DNA of 7,073 nt from an uncultured Collinsella sp. (GCA_959605475.1 CAUHFS010000073.1:1-7073); one strand, 5' to 3'. Positions 1 through 6,965 are shown, counted from the first letter of the stretch. Notes: generated from the letters alone by a model not told the origin. A program made the numbers and translations.

Positions 1-3
1 GAA

Positions 4-33
4 GGGGGAGGCCTCGCGGCCTCCCCCTTTTTT
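4..33 (+). terminator. Intrinsic terminator of an upstream gene
   Basis: A perfect 10-bp inverted repeat (arms 4-13 GGGGGAGGCC and 18-27 GGCCTCCCCC) encloses a 4-base loop, TCGC, and is followed directly by six T residues (28-33). This is the classic form of a Rho-independent terminator for transcription coming from the left on the + strand. The gene it ends lies outside the window. It separates that gene from the acpS operon, so the operon needs its own promoter downstream of position 33. Confidence 0.93.
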
Positions 34-46
34 GCGTTAACGGGTT

Positions 47-76
47 TTGTCTCACATAGTAGCTGTGTTTTATAAC
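47..76 (+). promoter_or_regulatory. Candidate sigma-70-type promoter P1 for the acpS operon
   Basis: A -35-like TTGTCT (47-52, 4 of 6 to TTGACA) and a -10-like TATAAC (71-76, 5 of 6 to TATAAT) are separated by 18 bases. The stretch is clearly more AT-rich than the genes and lies between the upstream terminator and acpS. No operator palindrome is evident. This is prediction from consensus only; P2 just downstream is an equally good candidate. Confidence 0.4.
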
Positions 77-82
77 CCTCGT

Positions 83-112
83 TTGTCGCATCTTCTGTGA
101 ACGGGCTACAAT
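83..112 (+). promoter_or_regulatory. Candidate sigma-70-type promoter P2 for the acpS operon
   Basis: A -35-like TTGTCG (83-88, 4 of 6) and a -10-like TACAAT (107-112, 5 of 6) have an 18-base spacer. Transcription would start near 118-120, giving a leader of only about 22-25 bases before the acpS start codon, enough for the ribosome site at 132-139 and little else. The element repeats the geometry of P1 exactly 36 bases downstream. Confidence 0.5.
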
Positions 113-141
113 AACTTAGTCTGTGCGATATGGAGGTGAAC

Positions 142-681
142 ATGGCTGAAGCTGGTATCGGCGTTGATATCGTCGAGATTTCCTGTATGAAAACAATTCT
201 TGAAAAGACGCCGTCGTTTGCTCGGCGTGTGTTTACCGAAGAAGAGCGCGCGTATTGCGATGCATCATCGCGTCCCGCTGCTCACTATGCCAGCCGCTTT
301 GCTTCGCGCGAGGCGGTACTTAAAGCTCTCGGCACGGGTTTTAGTCAAGGCGTTGGTCGCAAGGATGTTTCGGTTACGCGTGATAAACTCGGCAAACCGA
401 AGGCGCTGCTTTCGGGCCGTGCTCTCGAGATCGCTCAAGAACTGGGTGTTGTCGAGGTCGCTCTTTCTATTACCCTTACGGGTGACTTGGCTGTCGCTAA
501 TGCCATTGCAATCACCGAGGATGCTCGACCTAAGCCTAAGGAAGAAAAAGTGAGCAACAAGAAACGCGTTGCGCAGACATTTAAAGAGGCTTGCTCTGTT
601 TTAGATGAGCTTGAACAGCTGCAGAATTCAGCATTGACGGAGCACCTGGGCGATGCTTCGCAAGATACGCTAGGAGCATAG
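142..681 (+). CDS. acpS: Holo-[acyl-carrier-protein] synthase (4'-phosphopantetheinyl transferase) with C-terminal extension
   Basis: AcpS moves the 4'-phosphopantetheine arm from coenzyme A to the conserved serine of acyl carrier protein, converting apo-ACP to the active form for fatty acid synthesis in the cytoplasm. Start chosen at 142 (179 residues): the ATG at 130 overlaps the Shine-Dalgarno GGAGGTGA (132-139), which is well placed for 142. Visible motifs are GIGVDIVEI at residues 5-13, with the Mg-binding Asp9, and RFASREAVLKALGTG at 52-66, with Glu57 and Lys61. Two oddities stand out. The late SISH-type motif reads SITL (109-112), so the usual His is Leu. Residues about 127-179 extend beyond the normal length of roughly 115-130: first a charged Pro/Lys/Glu linker, then a probable amphipathic helix (about 142-169). 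GC is visibly lower than in the later genes. The stop codon abuts the nnr start. The family call is firm; full activity is inferred. Confidence 0.93.
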   Translation: MAEAGIGVDIVEISCMKTILEKTPSFARRVFTEEERAYCDASSRPAAHYASRFASREAVLKALGTGFSQGVGRKDVSVTRDKLGKPKALLSGRALEIAQELGVVEVALSITLTGDLAVANAIAITEDARPKPKEEKVSNKKRVAQTFKEACSVLDELEQLQNSALTEHLGDASQDTLGA

Positions 682-2298
682 ATGAAACCGGTTTTGAGTA
701 CCGAAGAAGTCGTTCGTCTCGAGGATATCATCGAACGCGAAGGGACTTCGAAGGCCGAGCTTATGGAGCTAGCGGGTGAGTTTGCCGCCAACGAGGTCTT
801 GAAGCTCAATCCCGATCGGGTTCTCGTTCTGGTCGGTTTTGGTAATAATGGCGGCGACGGTTGGGTTGCCGCCGATATCCTGAGCCACAAGGGTGTGGAC
901 GTGGATATCGTTTCTCCGGTTGAGCCGGATGAGATTCCTGCTGCTCTGGCACGTCATGTTGCTCGTCGAACTGCCGGCCGCGATGTGCACGTTTGCGTCG
1001 GTCCCTCGCGTGACGAACTCGAGGTTTTGATCGATAAGGCCGATGTTGTTGTCGATGCCATTTTTGGTACCGGTTTCCACGGGAATCTGCGTGCGCCGTT
1101 CTCCATTTGGATTCCTACGGTCAATGAATGCGCCGATTGTGTCGTATCCATTGATGTCCCCTCGGGCCTGAATGCCGAGACGGGCGTTGTTGATGACGAC
1201 TGCATTCGTGCCGAGCGCACGGTGACGATGATTGCGCCCAAGATTGGTCTGTATAGCGCTGATGGTCCTGAGTATGCCGGCGATTTGACCTGCGGCAATC
1301 TTTACGACCGTCTTGACGAGGTCATCGATGATGTCGACCACGCCGCCGAGATTGTCGAGCCCGGTGACTTAGTTGATTACTTTGCTCCGCTACCATCGAA
1401 TATCGATAAGTATTCCCGTGGCTCCGTGCTTATTGTCGCCGGATCAGCGCAATATCCTGGTGCTGCCATTATGGCGGCCAAGTCTGCAGCTCGCGCGGGT
1501 GCTGGTTACGTGGCAGTCGCGGCTCCTGACGCCTGTGCCAATCTCATTCGCATGGCACTTCCTTCGATTCCGGTCTTTGCTATTCCGTCTGATTCCCGCG
1601 GCTCCTTTGGCGCCGCTGCGCGCATGACGGTGTGCGAGATCGCAAAGAAGTACAGCTGCGTGCTGTGCGGTCCCGGTATGACGACGTCTGCCGGCGCTAT
1701 GCAGGTGGTTTCGGGCTTGCTCGAGCTTGATGTACCGCTAATTTTGGACGCCGATGCACTCAACTGCCTTGCTAAGATTGCCATTGACGGTATTGATAGT
1801 AACCCCGAGATGTATCGTCGCGAGCAGCCGTTGGTTATGACACCGCACTATCGTGAGCTTTCGCGTCTGGTTGCCGGTGACGAGGTGAACGACCTTGGTA
1901 CCGCGATTGCGGCCGCGCAGAAGGTTGTCTGGGCTGCAGGCTCCGACAATCTGGTGGTCATTGCCAAGGGGCCGACGACGGCTATCTGTGGCGTTGAGCG
2001 TGTGCTGCTGCCGCTCTCGGGTCCGGCTTCTCTGGCAACTGCCGGTTCGGGTGATGTTCTCGCGGGTATTTTGGCCGGCACGCTTGCCACCATGCGCGAC
2101 GAGATGGATCGTTGGGAGTTGCTGTATTCGTACGCCGTCGCACTTCACAGCTACGCCGGTTTTGCCGCGGCGACGGAGTATGGTGAGAAGAGCGTCATCG
2201 CGACCGATCTTATCGACTTGATCGGTCCTGCCATGGAGCTGGCGGCAAAGGATGCGCTCGAAGATCTGGGAATCATGGACGAAGGGTCGGATGACTAA
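682..2298 (+). CDS. nnr: Bifunctional NAD(P)H-hydrate epimerase / ADP-dependent NAD(P)H-hydrate dehydratase (YjeF type)
   Basis: This enzyme repairs hydrated NADH and NADPH (NAD(P)HX). The N-terminal YjeF_N domain interconverts the R and S epimers, and the C-terminal ribokinase-like domain dehydrates S-NAD(P)HX at the expense of ADP. The 538 residues match the usual two-domain length (about 500-540). The N domain (about 1-225) shows GFGNNGGDG at 52-60, DAIFGTG at 125-131 and DVPSGL at 158-163. The C domain (about 240-525) begins at KYSRGSVLIVAGS and has CGPGM, LDADALN, MTPHYRE, VIAKGPT and the signature AGSGDVLAG, with the likely catalytic Asp458. The tail is acidic. The start follows the acpS stop with no gap and has an AGGAG site at 672-676 inside the end of acpS, so the two genes are probably translationally coupled. 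Both active sites look intact and there is no frameshift. Confidence 0.95.
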   Translation: MKPVLSTEEVVRLEDIIEREGTSKAELMELAGEFAANEVLKLNPDRVLVLVGFGNNGGDGWVAADILSHKGVDVDIVSPVEPDEIPAALARHVARRTAGRDVHVCVGPSRDELEVLIDKADVVVDAIFGTGFHGNLRAPFSIWIPTVNECADCVVSIDVPSGLNAETGVVDDDCIRAERTVTMIAPKIGLYSADGPEYAGDLTCGNLYDRLDEVIDDVDHAAEIVEPGDLVDYFAPLPSNIDKYSRGSVLIVAGSAQYPGAAIMAAKSAARAGAGYVAVAAPDACANLIRMALPSIPVFAIPSDSRGSFGAAARMTVCEIAKKYSCVLCGPGMTTSAGAMQVVSGLLELDVPLILDADALNCLAKIAIDGIDSNPEMYRREQPLVMTPHYRELSRLVAGDEVNDLGTAIAAAQKVVWAAGSDNLVVIAKGPTTAICGVERVLLPLSGPASLATAGSGDVLAGILAGTLATMRDEMDRWELLYSYAVALHSYAGFAAATEYGEKSVIATDLIDLIGPAMELAAKDALEDLGIMDEGSDD

Positions 2299-2300
2299 TC

Positions 2301-3446
2301 ATGAATAAAGCCGATTTGACGCGCTGGTCCTGGGTCGAGATCGACCGCGGGGCGCTCCGTCGCAACACGAGGGCCTATAAGAACTTGCTGAATCCGCGTC
2401 AGCGCCTGTGCTGCGTGGTCAAGGCCGATGCTTATGGTCATGGAGCTGTTGAGTGCGCCAAGATCATGTATTCGGCCGGTGCCGACATGTTTGCCGTGGC
2501 GACGGTTAACGAGGGCGTTGAGCTCCGACAGGGCGGGATTACGAAACCCGTCCTCATCCTAAGCGAGCCGCCTATCGAGGCTATTCCGACGTTGCTCGAG
2601 TTTGATATCATGCCCTCGGTCTATACGTCTGACTTTGCTCTTGCGTATGGCGAATGTGCCGTCGCGGCGGGCAAGGTGGGCAAGTATCATCTCGCCATCG
2701 AGACGGGCATGAACCGCATTGGCGTACATTACACGCAGGTGCTCGACTTTGTCCGCGGTATTAATTTCCATCGCGGTATTCAGTGCGACGGCGTATTTAC
2801 TCACTTCGCCACGGCCGATGAACCTTCGGGCTGGGACTACAAACTGCAGTGTCAGCGCTTTACCGAGGCCGTTCAGGCCATTAAGGATGCGGGCTTTGAG
2901 TGCGGTATCGTGCACTGCGCCAACACGCCGTCCTCGATGCTCGACCCCTCGATGCATTTTGATATGATTCGCGCCGGCGTCGGCTTGTATGGCATGCAGC
3001 CGTGCGAGCTGAGTGGCCGCGTGATGCAGCTTGATCCCGTTATGAGCGTCCATGCGCGCGTGACGCGCGTGGCACACCCTGCGATGGGCGAGGGCGTGGG
3101 CTACGGTTTTACCTACCGCGTACCGCGTACGCGCGTTCAGATCTGCACGCTGCCGATCGGTTATGCCGATGGCCTATCGCGTACGCTTTCCAATCGTATG
3201 GATGTGCTGTATCGCGGCGAGCGCGTGCATCAGGTTGGCAATATCTGCATGGACCAGTTTATGGTCGCCATTCAGTCCAACCCGGCACACGAGATTCCCG
3301 AGGCCGAGTATGGTGACGAGATGATCATTGTCGGCCGCGATGGCGACGCCGAGATCACTATGGACGAGATGGCCCGACTGCGCGGAACGATTAACTACGA
3401 GGTCGCCTGCGGCTTTGGCATGCGTCTCGACAAGGTCTACGTGTAG
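2301..3446 (+). CDS. alr: Alanine racemase (PLP-dependent)
   Basis: Alr interconverts L- and D-alanine in the cytoplasm, supplying D-Ala for peptidoglycan precursors. The 381 residues fit the family (about 360-390). The fold type III barrel domain carries VVKADAYGHG at residues 39-48, where Lys41 is the PLP-binding lysine. The C-terminal beta domain carries VGYGFTYR, whose Tyr268 is the second catalytic base (equivalent to Tyr265 of the Geobacillus enzyme). Also visible are AGVGLYGMQP, IGYADGLSR and NICMDQ (314-319), all family hallmarks. The start is 2 bases after the nnr stop. Only a weak GGA site (2289-2291) precedes it, so ribosomes probably reach it by reinitiation after nnr. Association with nnr and the t6A genes is the common actinobacterial order. 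Confidence 0.96.
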   Translation: MNKADLTRWSWVEIDRGALRRNTRAYKNLLNPRQRLCCVVKADAYGHGAVECAKIMYSAGADMFAVATVNEGVELRQGGITKPVLILSEPPIEAIPTLLEFDIMPSVYTSDFALAYGECAVAAGKVGKYHLAIETGMNRIGVHYTQVLDFVRGINFHRGIQCDGVFTHFATADEPSGWDYKLQCQRFTEAVQAIKDAGFECGIVHCANTPSSMLDPSMHFDMIRAGVGLYGMQPCELSGRVMQLDPVMSVHARVTRVAHPAMGEGVGYGFTYRVPRTRVQICTLPIGYADGLSRTLSNRMDVLYRGERVHQVGNICMDQFMVAIQSNPAHEIPEAEYGDEMIIVGRDGDAEITMDEMARLRGTINYEVACGFGMRLDKVYV

Positions 3447-3454
3447 GAGCCGCT

Positions 3455-4075
3455 ATGGGCGTCATGCACATCCCCGGCCATAGCCATCAGGCGCCGCGTG
3501 AGGTCGCACTCGAGGAGATCGAGGCCGTTCTGGGCGATTGTCACCTCTGCCAGCTCTACCAGTCGCGTCACAATATCGTGTTTGGCGTGGGAAACCCCCG
3601 CGCTCGCGTGATGTTTATTGGCGAGGCGCCGGGCCGCAATGAGGATTTGCAGGGCGAGCCCTTTGTGGGGGCGGCAGGCGAGGACCTCAACGGCATTTTG
3701 TCGCTGGCGGGGCTCAAACGCGAAGACGTCTACATTGCCAACGTGCTTAAGTGCCGCCCGCCGGGAAACCGCAATCCGCGCCCCGAGGAAGTGCTGGCTT
3801 GCTCACCGTTTTTGCGCGAGCAGATTCGAAGCATCTGGCCCGATATTATCGTGACGCTCGGCAACCCCGCGACGCACTTTGTGCTTAAGACCGAGATTGG
3901 CATTACTAAGCTGCGCGGCAGGTTCCACCAGATGGGGCATTTTGTAGTAATGCCCACTTTCCATCCGGCAGCAGCGCTACGCAATCCGGCATGGCAGGAG
4001 CTGCTGGAGGAAGACTTTAAGATGCTGGGCGACTATCTGGAGCGACATCCCGCGCCAGAGGACGCCTCGGAATAA
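3455..4075 (+). CDS. udg: Family 4 (UDGa-type) iron-sulfur uracil-DNA glycosylase
   Basis: The enzyme cuts the glycosidic bond of uracil in DNA, arising from cytosine deamination or dUMP misincorporation, and so starts base excision repair. It has 206 residues, normal for the family. Four cysteines at 29, 32, 100 and 116 have the spacing expected for a 4Fe-4S cluster. Motif A is GEAPGRNEDLQGEPFVG (56-72), the family 4 form of the water-activating and uracil-binding loop. KCRPPGNRNPRPEE (99-112) and the DNA-intercalation motif THFHPAA-like TFHPAAALRNP (168-178) follow. The older databases' label 'phage SPO1 DNA polymerase-related protein' applies to this family. The Shine-Dalgarno AGGAG (3445-3449) overlaps the alr TAG stop, and the start lies 8 bases after that stop. 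An ATG three codons in is possible but less well spaced. The gene ends with two stops, TAATAA. Confidence 0.92.
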   Translation: MGVMHIPGHSHQAPREVALEEIEAVLGDCHLCQLYQSRHNIVFGVGNPRARVMFIGEAPGRNEDLQGEPFVGAAGEDLNGILSLAGLKREDVYIANVLKCRPPGNRNPRPEEVLACSPFLREQIRSIWPDIIVTLGNPATHFVLKTEIGITKLRGRFHQMGHFVVMPTFHPAAALRNPAWQELLEEDFKMLGDYLERHPAPEDASE

Positions 4076-4087
4076 TAAGGAGCGTAT

Positions 4088-4594
4088 ATGTCCCTGGAGC
4101 GCCTGGGGGTAGGCACTTACAAAACGGCTAGTGCTGCCGATACGGAGTACTTTGGCGAGCTAATTGCACCGTGCCTTGAGGACGGCGATGTGCTCATCCT
4201 GACCGGTGGCCTGGGAGTGGGCAAAACTCACTTTACCAAGGGCGTCTCGCGCGGGCTGGGCGATGGGCATATGGTTACGAGCCCTACGTTTGCGCTCATG
4301 GCCGTTCACGATCAAGGTCGTATTCCGCTGTTTCACTTTGATCTATACCGCCTGGAGCATGCCTACGAGCTCGAGGATACGGGCATTTTCGATGTGCTGG
4401 GCTATGAGGGTGCTTGCCTGCTGGAATGGGGCGAACAATTCCAGGACGAGCTGACGGATGAGTATCTTTCGGTGACGCTCAAGCGTGATGAGGGCGACAG
4501 CGATGTGCGAACGATAACGCTCGAGGCGCACGGTGACCGCGCAATGGAGCTTTCCCATTTGATTGATAAGGCTGTACAAGATGAGCTTGCATAA
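4088..4594 (+). CDS. tsaE: tRNA t6A biosynthesis ATPase TsaE
   Basis: TsaE is the P-loop ATPase that resets the TsaB-TsaD complex for multiple rounds of threonylcarbamoyl transfer to A37 of ANN-decoding tRNAs. The 168 residues are slightly longer than usual (about 150-160). Walker A reads GGLGVGKT (40-47) with Lys46 and Thr47; the family normally has GDLGAGKT, so the second-position Asp is Gly here. TSPTF (64-68) is the switch-like motif, HFDLYRL (83-89) supplies the Mg-associated Asp85, and LLEWGEQ (111-117) has the conserved Glu-Trp pair. The ribosome site AAGGAG (4077-4082) sits 5 bases before ATG. The 3' end overlaps the next gene by 14 bases, which couples TsaE production to that of its TsaB/TsaD partner. 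Confidence 0.95.
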   Translation: MSLERLGVGTYKTASAADTEYFGELIAPCLEDGDVLILTGGLGVGKTHFTKGVSRGLGDGHMVTSPTFALMAVHDQGRIPLFHFDLYRLEHAYELEDTGIFDVLGYEGACLLEWGEQFQDELTDEYLSVTLKRDEGDSDVRTITLEAHGDRAMELSHLIDKAVQDELA

Positions 4595-6965
4595 CGACAA
4601 CGCGCTGGTGGTGGCGCTCGATACCTCGACCGACATGCTTGCCTGCGCGGCAAGCTGGATTGATGGGCAGACGGGCGAGACGAAGCTCGCGAGTGGCGAC
4701 CACATGTGTCGCCGTCACGCCAACGTTGAGCTCGTGAATACCGTTGATGGCGTGCTGGCTCAAGCCGGTCTGAATCGCAGCGATGTTGGTTGCTACGTGG
4801 TCGGCCGCGGCCCGGGGTCGTTTACGGGTGTGCGCATCGGCATCTCCACTGCCAAGGGCCTCGCGCGTGGTGCCAATGTTCCGCTGCTGGGCGTGTCGAC
4901 GCTTGACGCTTGCGCTTGGACGGCGTGGAAGGCTGGCGTGCGTGGCAAGCTTGGTATCTTGGCCGATGCTATGCGCGGTGAGGTATATCCGGCGCTGTAT
5001 ATGCTGGTCGATGAGGGTCCCGAGCGTCAATTTGAGCGCGAACACGTGGTCAAGGCCGCCGTGGCGCTCGATGAGTGGCGCCAAGCAGCGGACTGGGACC
5101 AGGTTCAGCTGACCGGTGACGGTCTTGTGCGCTATGGCAAGCTGCTGGGTGAGGACGAGACCGCCCGCTGCGTGGAGCGCGACCTGTGGTGGCCTTCGGG
5201 CGAGGGCTTGCTGCTCGCGCACGCTGCGGGTGACGGCGATCCGGCCCGCGTCCTGCCGATTTACACGCGCCTTTCGGATGCCGAGGAAAACGAGCGCAAG
5301 CGTCTTGGTCTTGCCGAGAGTGCGCAGAGCGAAATTACGGGTGTTGCCGATGAGCTCGCCGGTCGTCATCTGCAGTTCCGTCCCATGGGCGCGGCGGATG
5401 CCGAGGGCGCGAGCGCGCTGGAGGCTGCCTGCTTTGAAGGTGCCGGACACGAGGCATGGACGCCGGGCATGTTCCTGTCCGAACTGGGCGAGGACGTCGC
5501 TGCGCCGCGTAGTTGGTGGGTGGCACACGACGACGGCAAGCTGCTGGGCCTTGCCGGCGGTATGGTCGTGGACGGTGATGTGCAGATTCTGGATGTCGCC
5601 GTCGACCCGGCACATCGCCGTGAGGGCATTGCCCGCAAGCTGCTGTCGCACGTGAGCTATGATGCCCAGATGCTCGGCTGCACCACGGCTTCGCTCGAGG
5701 TCGAGGACGGTAACGAGGGAGCGATCGCGCTTTATAACGCTCTGGGCTTTACCGAGGCTGGCCGTCGCCGCGGCTACTATGGTGCCGGCAAGGACGCCAT
5801 CGTCATGACGGCTCCGCTGCCCCTGGTGCTTCCGGTCGACAATGCTTCGCCCGAGCCGACGGCGGCAGAGCAGCGCGTATGGCCGCTGCCTGCGCCTTGG
5901 CGCTCTGCCGAGGAACGTGTCGAGATTGAGCGTCGCCGCCTCGTACTCGCTATCGAGAGCTCCTGCGACGAGACGGCGGTGGCGATTATCGATGCGGATG
6001 GCAATATGCTGGCCAACCAGGTGTCGACGCAGATTGATTTTCATGCACGCTTTGGCGGCGTGGTGCCCGAGATCGCCTCGCGCAAGCACGTCGAGGTGAT
6101 TGTGAGTGTCGTGGATGCGGCACTCGAGGACGCCGCAGCGTCGCTGGGCCTTACGGGCGGAGCCATTACACCAAGTGAGCTTGCCGCCGTGGGCGTGACA
6201 CAGGGTCCGGGCCTGGTTGGCGCCCTGGTGGTGGGCGTCGCCTTTGCCAAGGGCTTTGCGTATGCTGCCGGCAAGCCGCTCGTGTGCGTCAATCATCTGG
6301 AGGGCCACCTGTTTGCCAACCTGTTGGCGCAGCCCGACCTCAAGCCCCCGTTTATCTTTACGCTTGTCTCGGGCGGGCACACCATGCTCGTGCACGTGAA
6401 GGCATGGGGCGACTACGAGGTACTTGGTGAGACACTCGACGATGCTGTGGGCGAGGCCTTCGACAAGGTAGCCAAGGCGTTGGGTCTGGGCTATCCCGGT
6501 GGCCCCATCATCTCCAAGCTGGCCGAGACGGGCAATCCCCGCGCGATCGATTTTCCTCGCGCGCTTAACAGCAGGGGGGACTATCGCTTCTCGCTTTCGG
6601 GCCTCAAGACGGCGGTGACGCTCTACATCGAGCAGGAGACCAAGGCTGGACGCACGATTCACCTGCCCGATCTGGCGGCTTCGTTTGAGGCAGCCGTCTT
6701 TGACGTTCAGTACAAGAAGGCCAAAAACGCCCTGCATGCCACCGGATGCAAGGAATACTGCATCGGCGGCGGCGTCTCGGCTAATCCGCATCTGCGCGAG
6801 ATGATGATCAAGAAGCTTGGGCGTCAGGGGATCCGCGTAACGGTGCCACCGCTTTCGGCGTGCACCGACAACGCCGCCATGATCGCAGAGGTTGCTCGCC
6901 GTAAATTCGACCGAGGAGAAATCTCGCCGTTCGACGTCGATGCCGATCCGAACATGACGCTGTAG
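4581..6965 (+). CDS. tsaB/rimI/tsaD: TsaB-RimI-TsaD three-domain fusion: t6A scaffold subunit, N-alpha-acetyltransferase and t6A transferase
   Basis: One uninterrupted 794-residue protein joins three normally separate enzymes. TsaB (about 1-232) shows LVVALDTST, GRGPGSFTG at 75-83 and the terminal PIYTR at 226-230; it is the catalytically inert partner of TsaD. RimI (about 262-412) is a GNAT acetyltransferase that in E. coli acetylates the N-terminal Ala of ribosomal protein S18. It has the acetyl-CoA loop HRREGIA (345-351) and Glu373 and Tyr385, which align with E. coli RimI Glu103 and Tyr115. A Pro/Ala/Arg-rich linker (about 413-452) leads to TsaD (about 453-794), which transfers threonylcarbamoyl to tRNA A37. 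TsaD shows ESSCDE (459-464), metal-binding NHLEGH (His572, His576), SGGHT, GEAFDK, YPGGP, SGLKTA and CTDN with metal ligand Asp763. All three active or interface sites look intact. The ATG at 4581 has AAGG at 4568-4571 and is preferred over an in-frame TTG at 4563. There are no TTA, CTA or TCA codons. The acetylation substrate here is unknown. Confidence 0.95.
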   Translation: MSLHNDNALVVALDTSTDMLACAASWIDGQTGETKLASGDHMCRRHANVELVNTVDGVLAQAGLNRSDVGCYVVGRGPGSFTGVRIGISTAKGLARGANVPLLGVSTLDACAWTAWKAGVRGKLGILADAMRGEVYPALYMLVDEGPERQFEREHVVKAAVALDEWRQAADWDQVQLTGDGLVRYGKLLGEDETARCVERDLWWPSGEGLLLAHAAGDGDPARVLPIYTRLSDAEENERKRLGLAESAQSEITGVADELAGRHLQFRPMGAADAEGASALEAACFEGAGHEAWTPGMFLSELGEDVAAPRSWWVAHDDGKLLGLAGGMVVDGDVQILDVAVDPAHRREGIARKLLSHVSYDAQMLGCTTASLEVEDGNEGAIALYNALGFTEAGRRRGYYGAGKDAIVMTAPLPLVLPVDNASPEPTAAEQRVWPLPAPWRSAEERVEIERRRLVLAIESSCDETAVAIIDADGNMLANQVSTQIDFHARFGGVVPEIASRKHVEVIVSVVDAALEDAAASLGLTGGAITPSELAAVGVTQGPGLVGALVVGVAFAKGFAYAAGKPLVCVNHLEGHLFANLLAQPDLKPPFIFTLVSGGHTMLVHVKAWGDYEVLGETLDDAVGEAFDKVAKALGLGYPGGPIISKLAETGNPRAIDFPRALNSRGDYRFSLSGLKTAVTLYIEQETKAGRTIHLPDLAASFEAAVFDVQYKKAKNALHATGCKEYCIGGGVSANPHLREMMIKKLGRQGIRVTVPPLSACTDNAAMIAEVARRKFDRGEISPFDVDADPNMTL

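Noticed and set aside
130..141. ATG at 130 as the acpS start
   Set aside because: It overlaps the Shine-Dalgarno GGAGGTGA that correctly positions the ATG at 142, and AcpS homology begins right after 142.
769..1341. Antisense frames inside nnr, alr and udg, among others
   Set aside because: They lie opposite strongly conserved enzymes, lack ribosome sites and domains, and are typical shadows in GC-rich DNA.
2291..2308. Five-codon ORF (ATGACTAATCATGAATAA) spanning the nnr-alr junction
   Set aside because: It is too short to be supported as a gene and overlaps the nnr stop and alr start out of frame; it most likely reflects the tight junction only.
3114..3134. Tandem TACCGCG copies within alr
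   Set aside because: This is a two-copy repeat inside conserved coding sequence (TYRVPRTRV); it keeps the reading frame of the family and needs no separate explanation.
4563..4580. TTG at 4563 as the start of the fusion gene
   Set aside because: The ATG at 4581 has an AAGG site 9 bases upstream and lies immediately before the TsaB N-terminal strand; the extra six residues have no family support.
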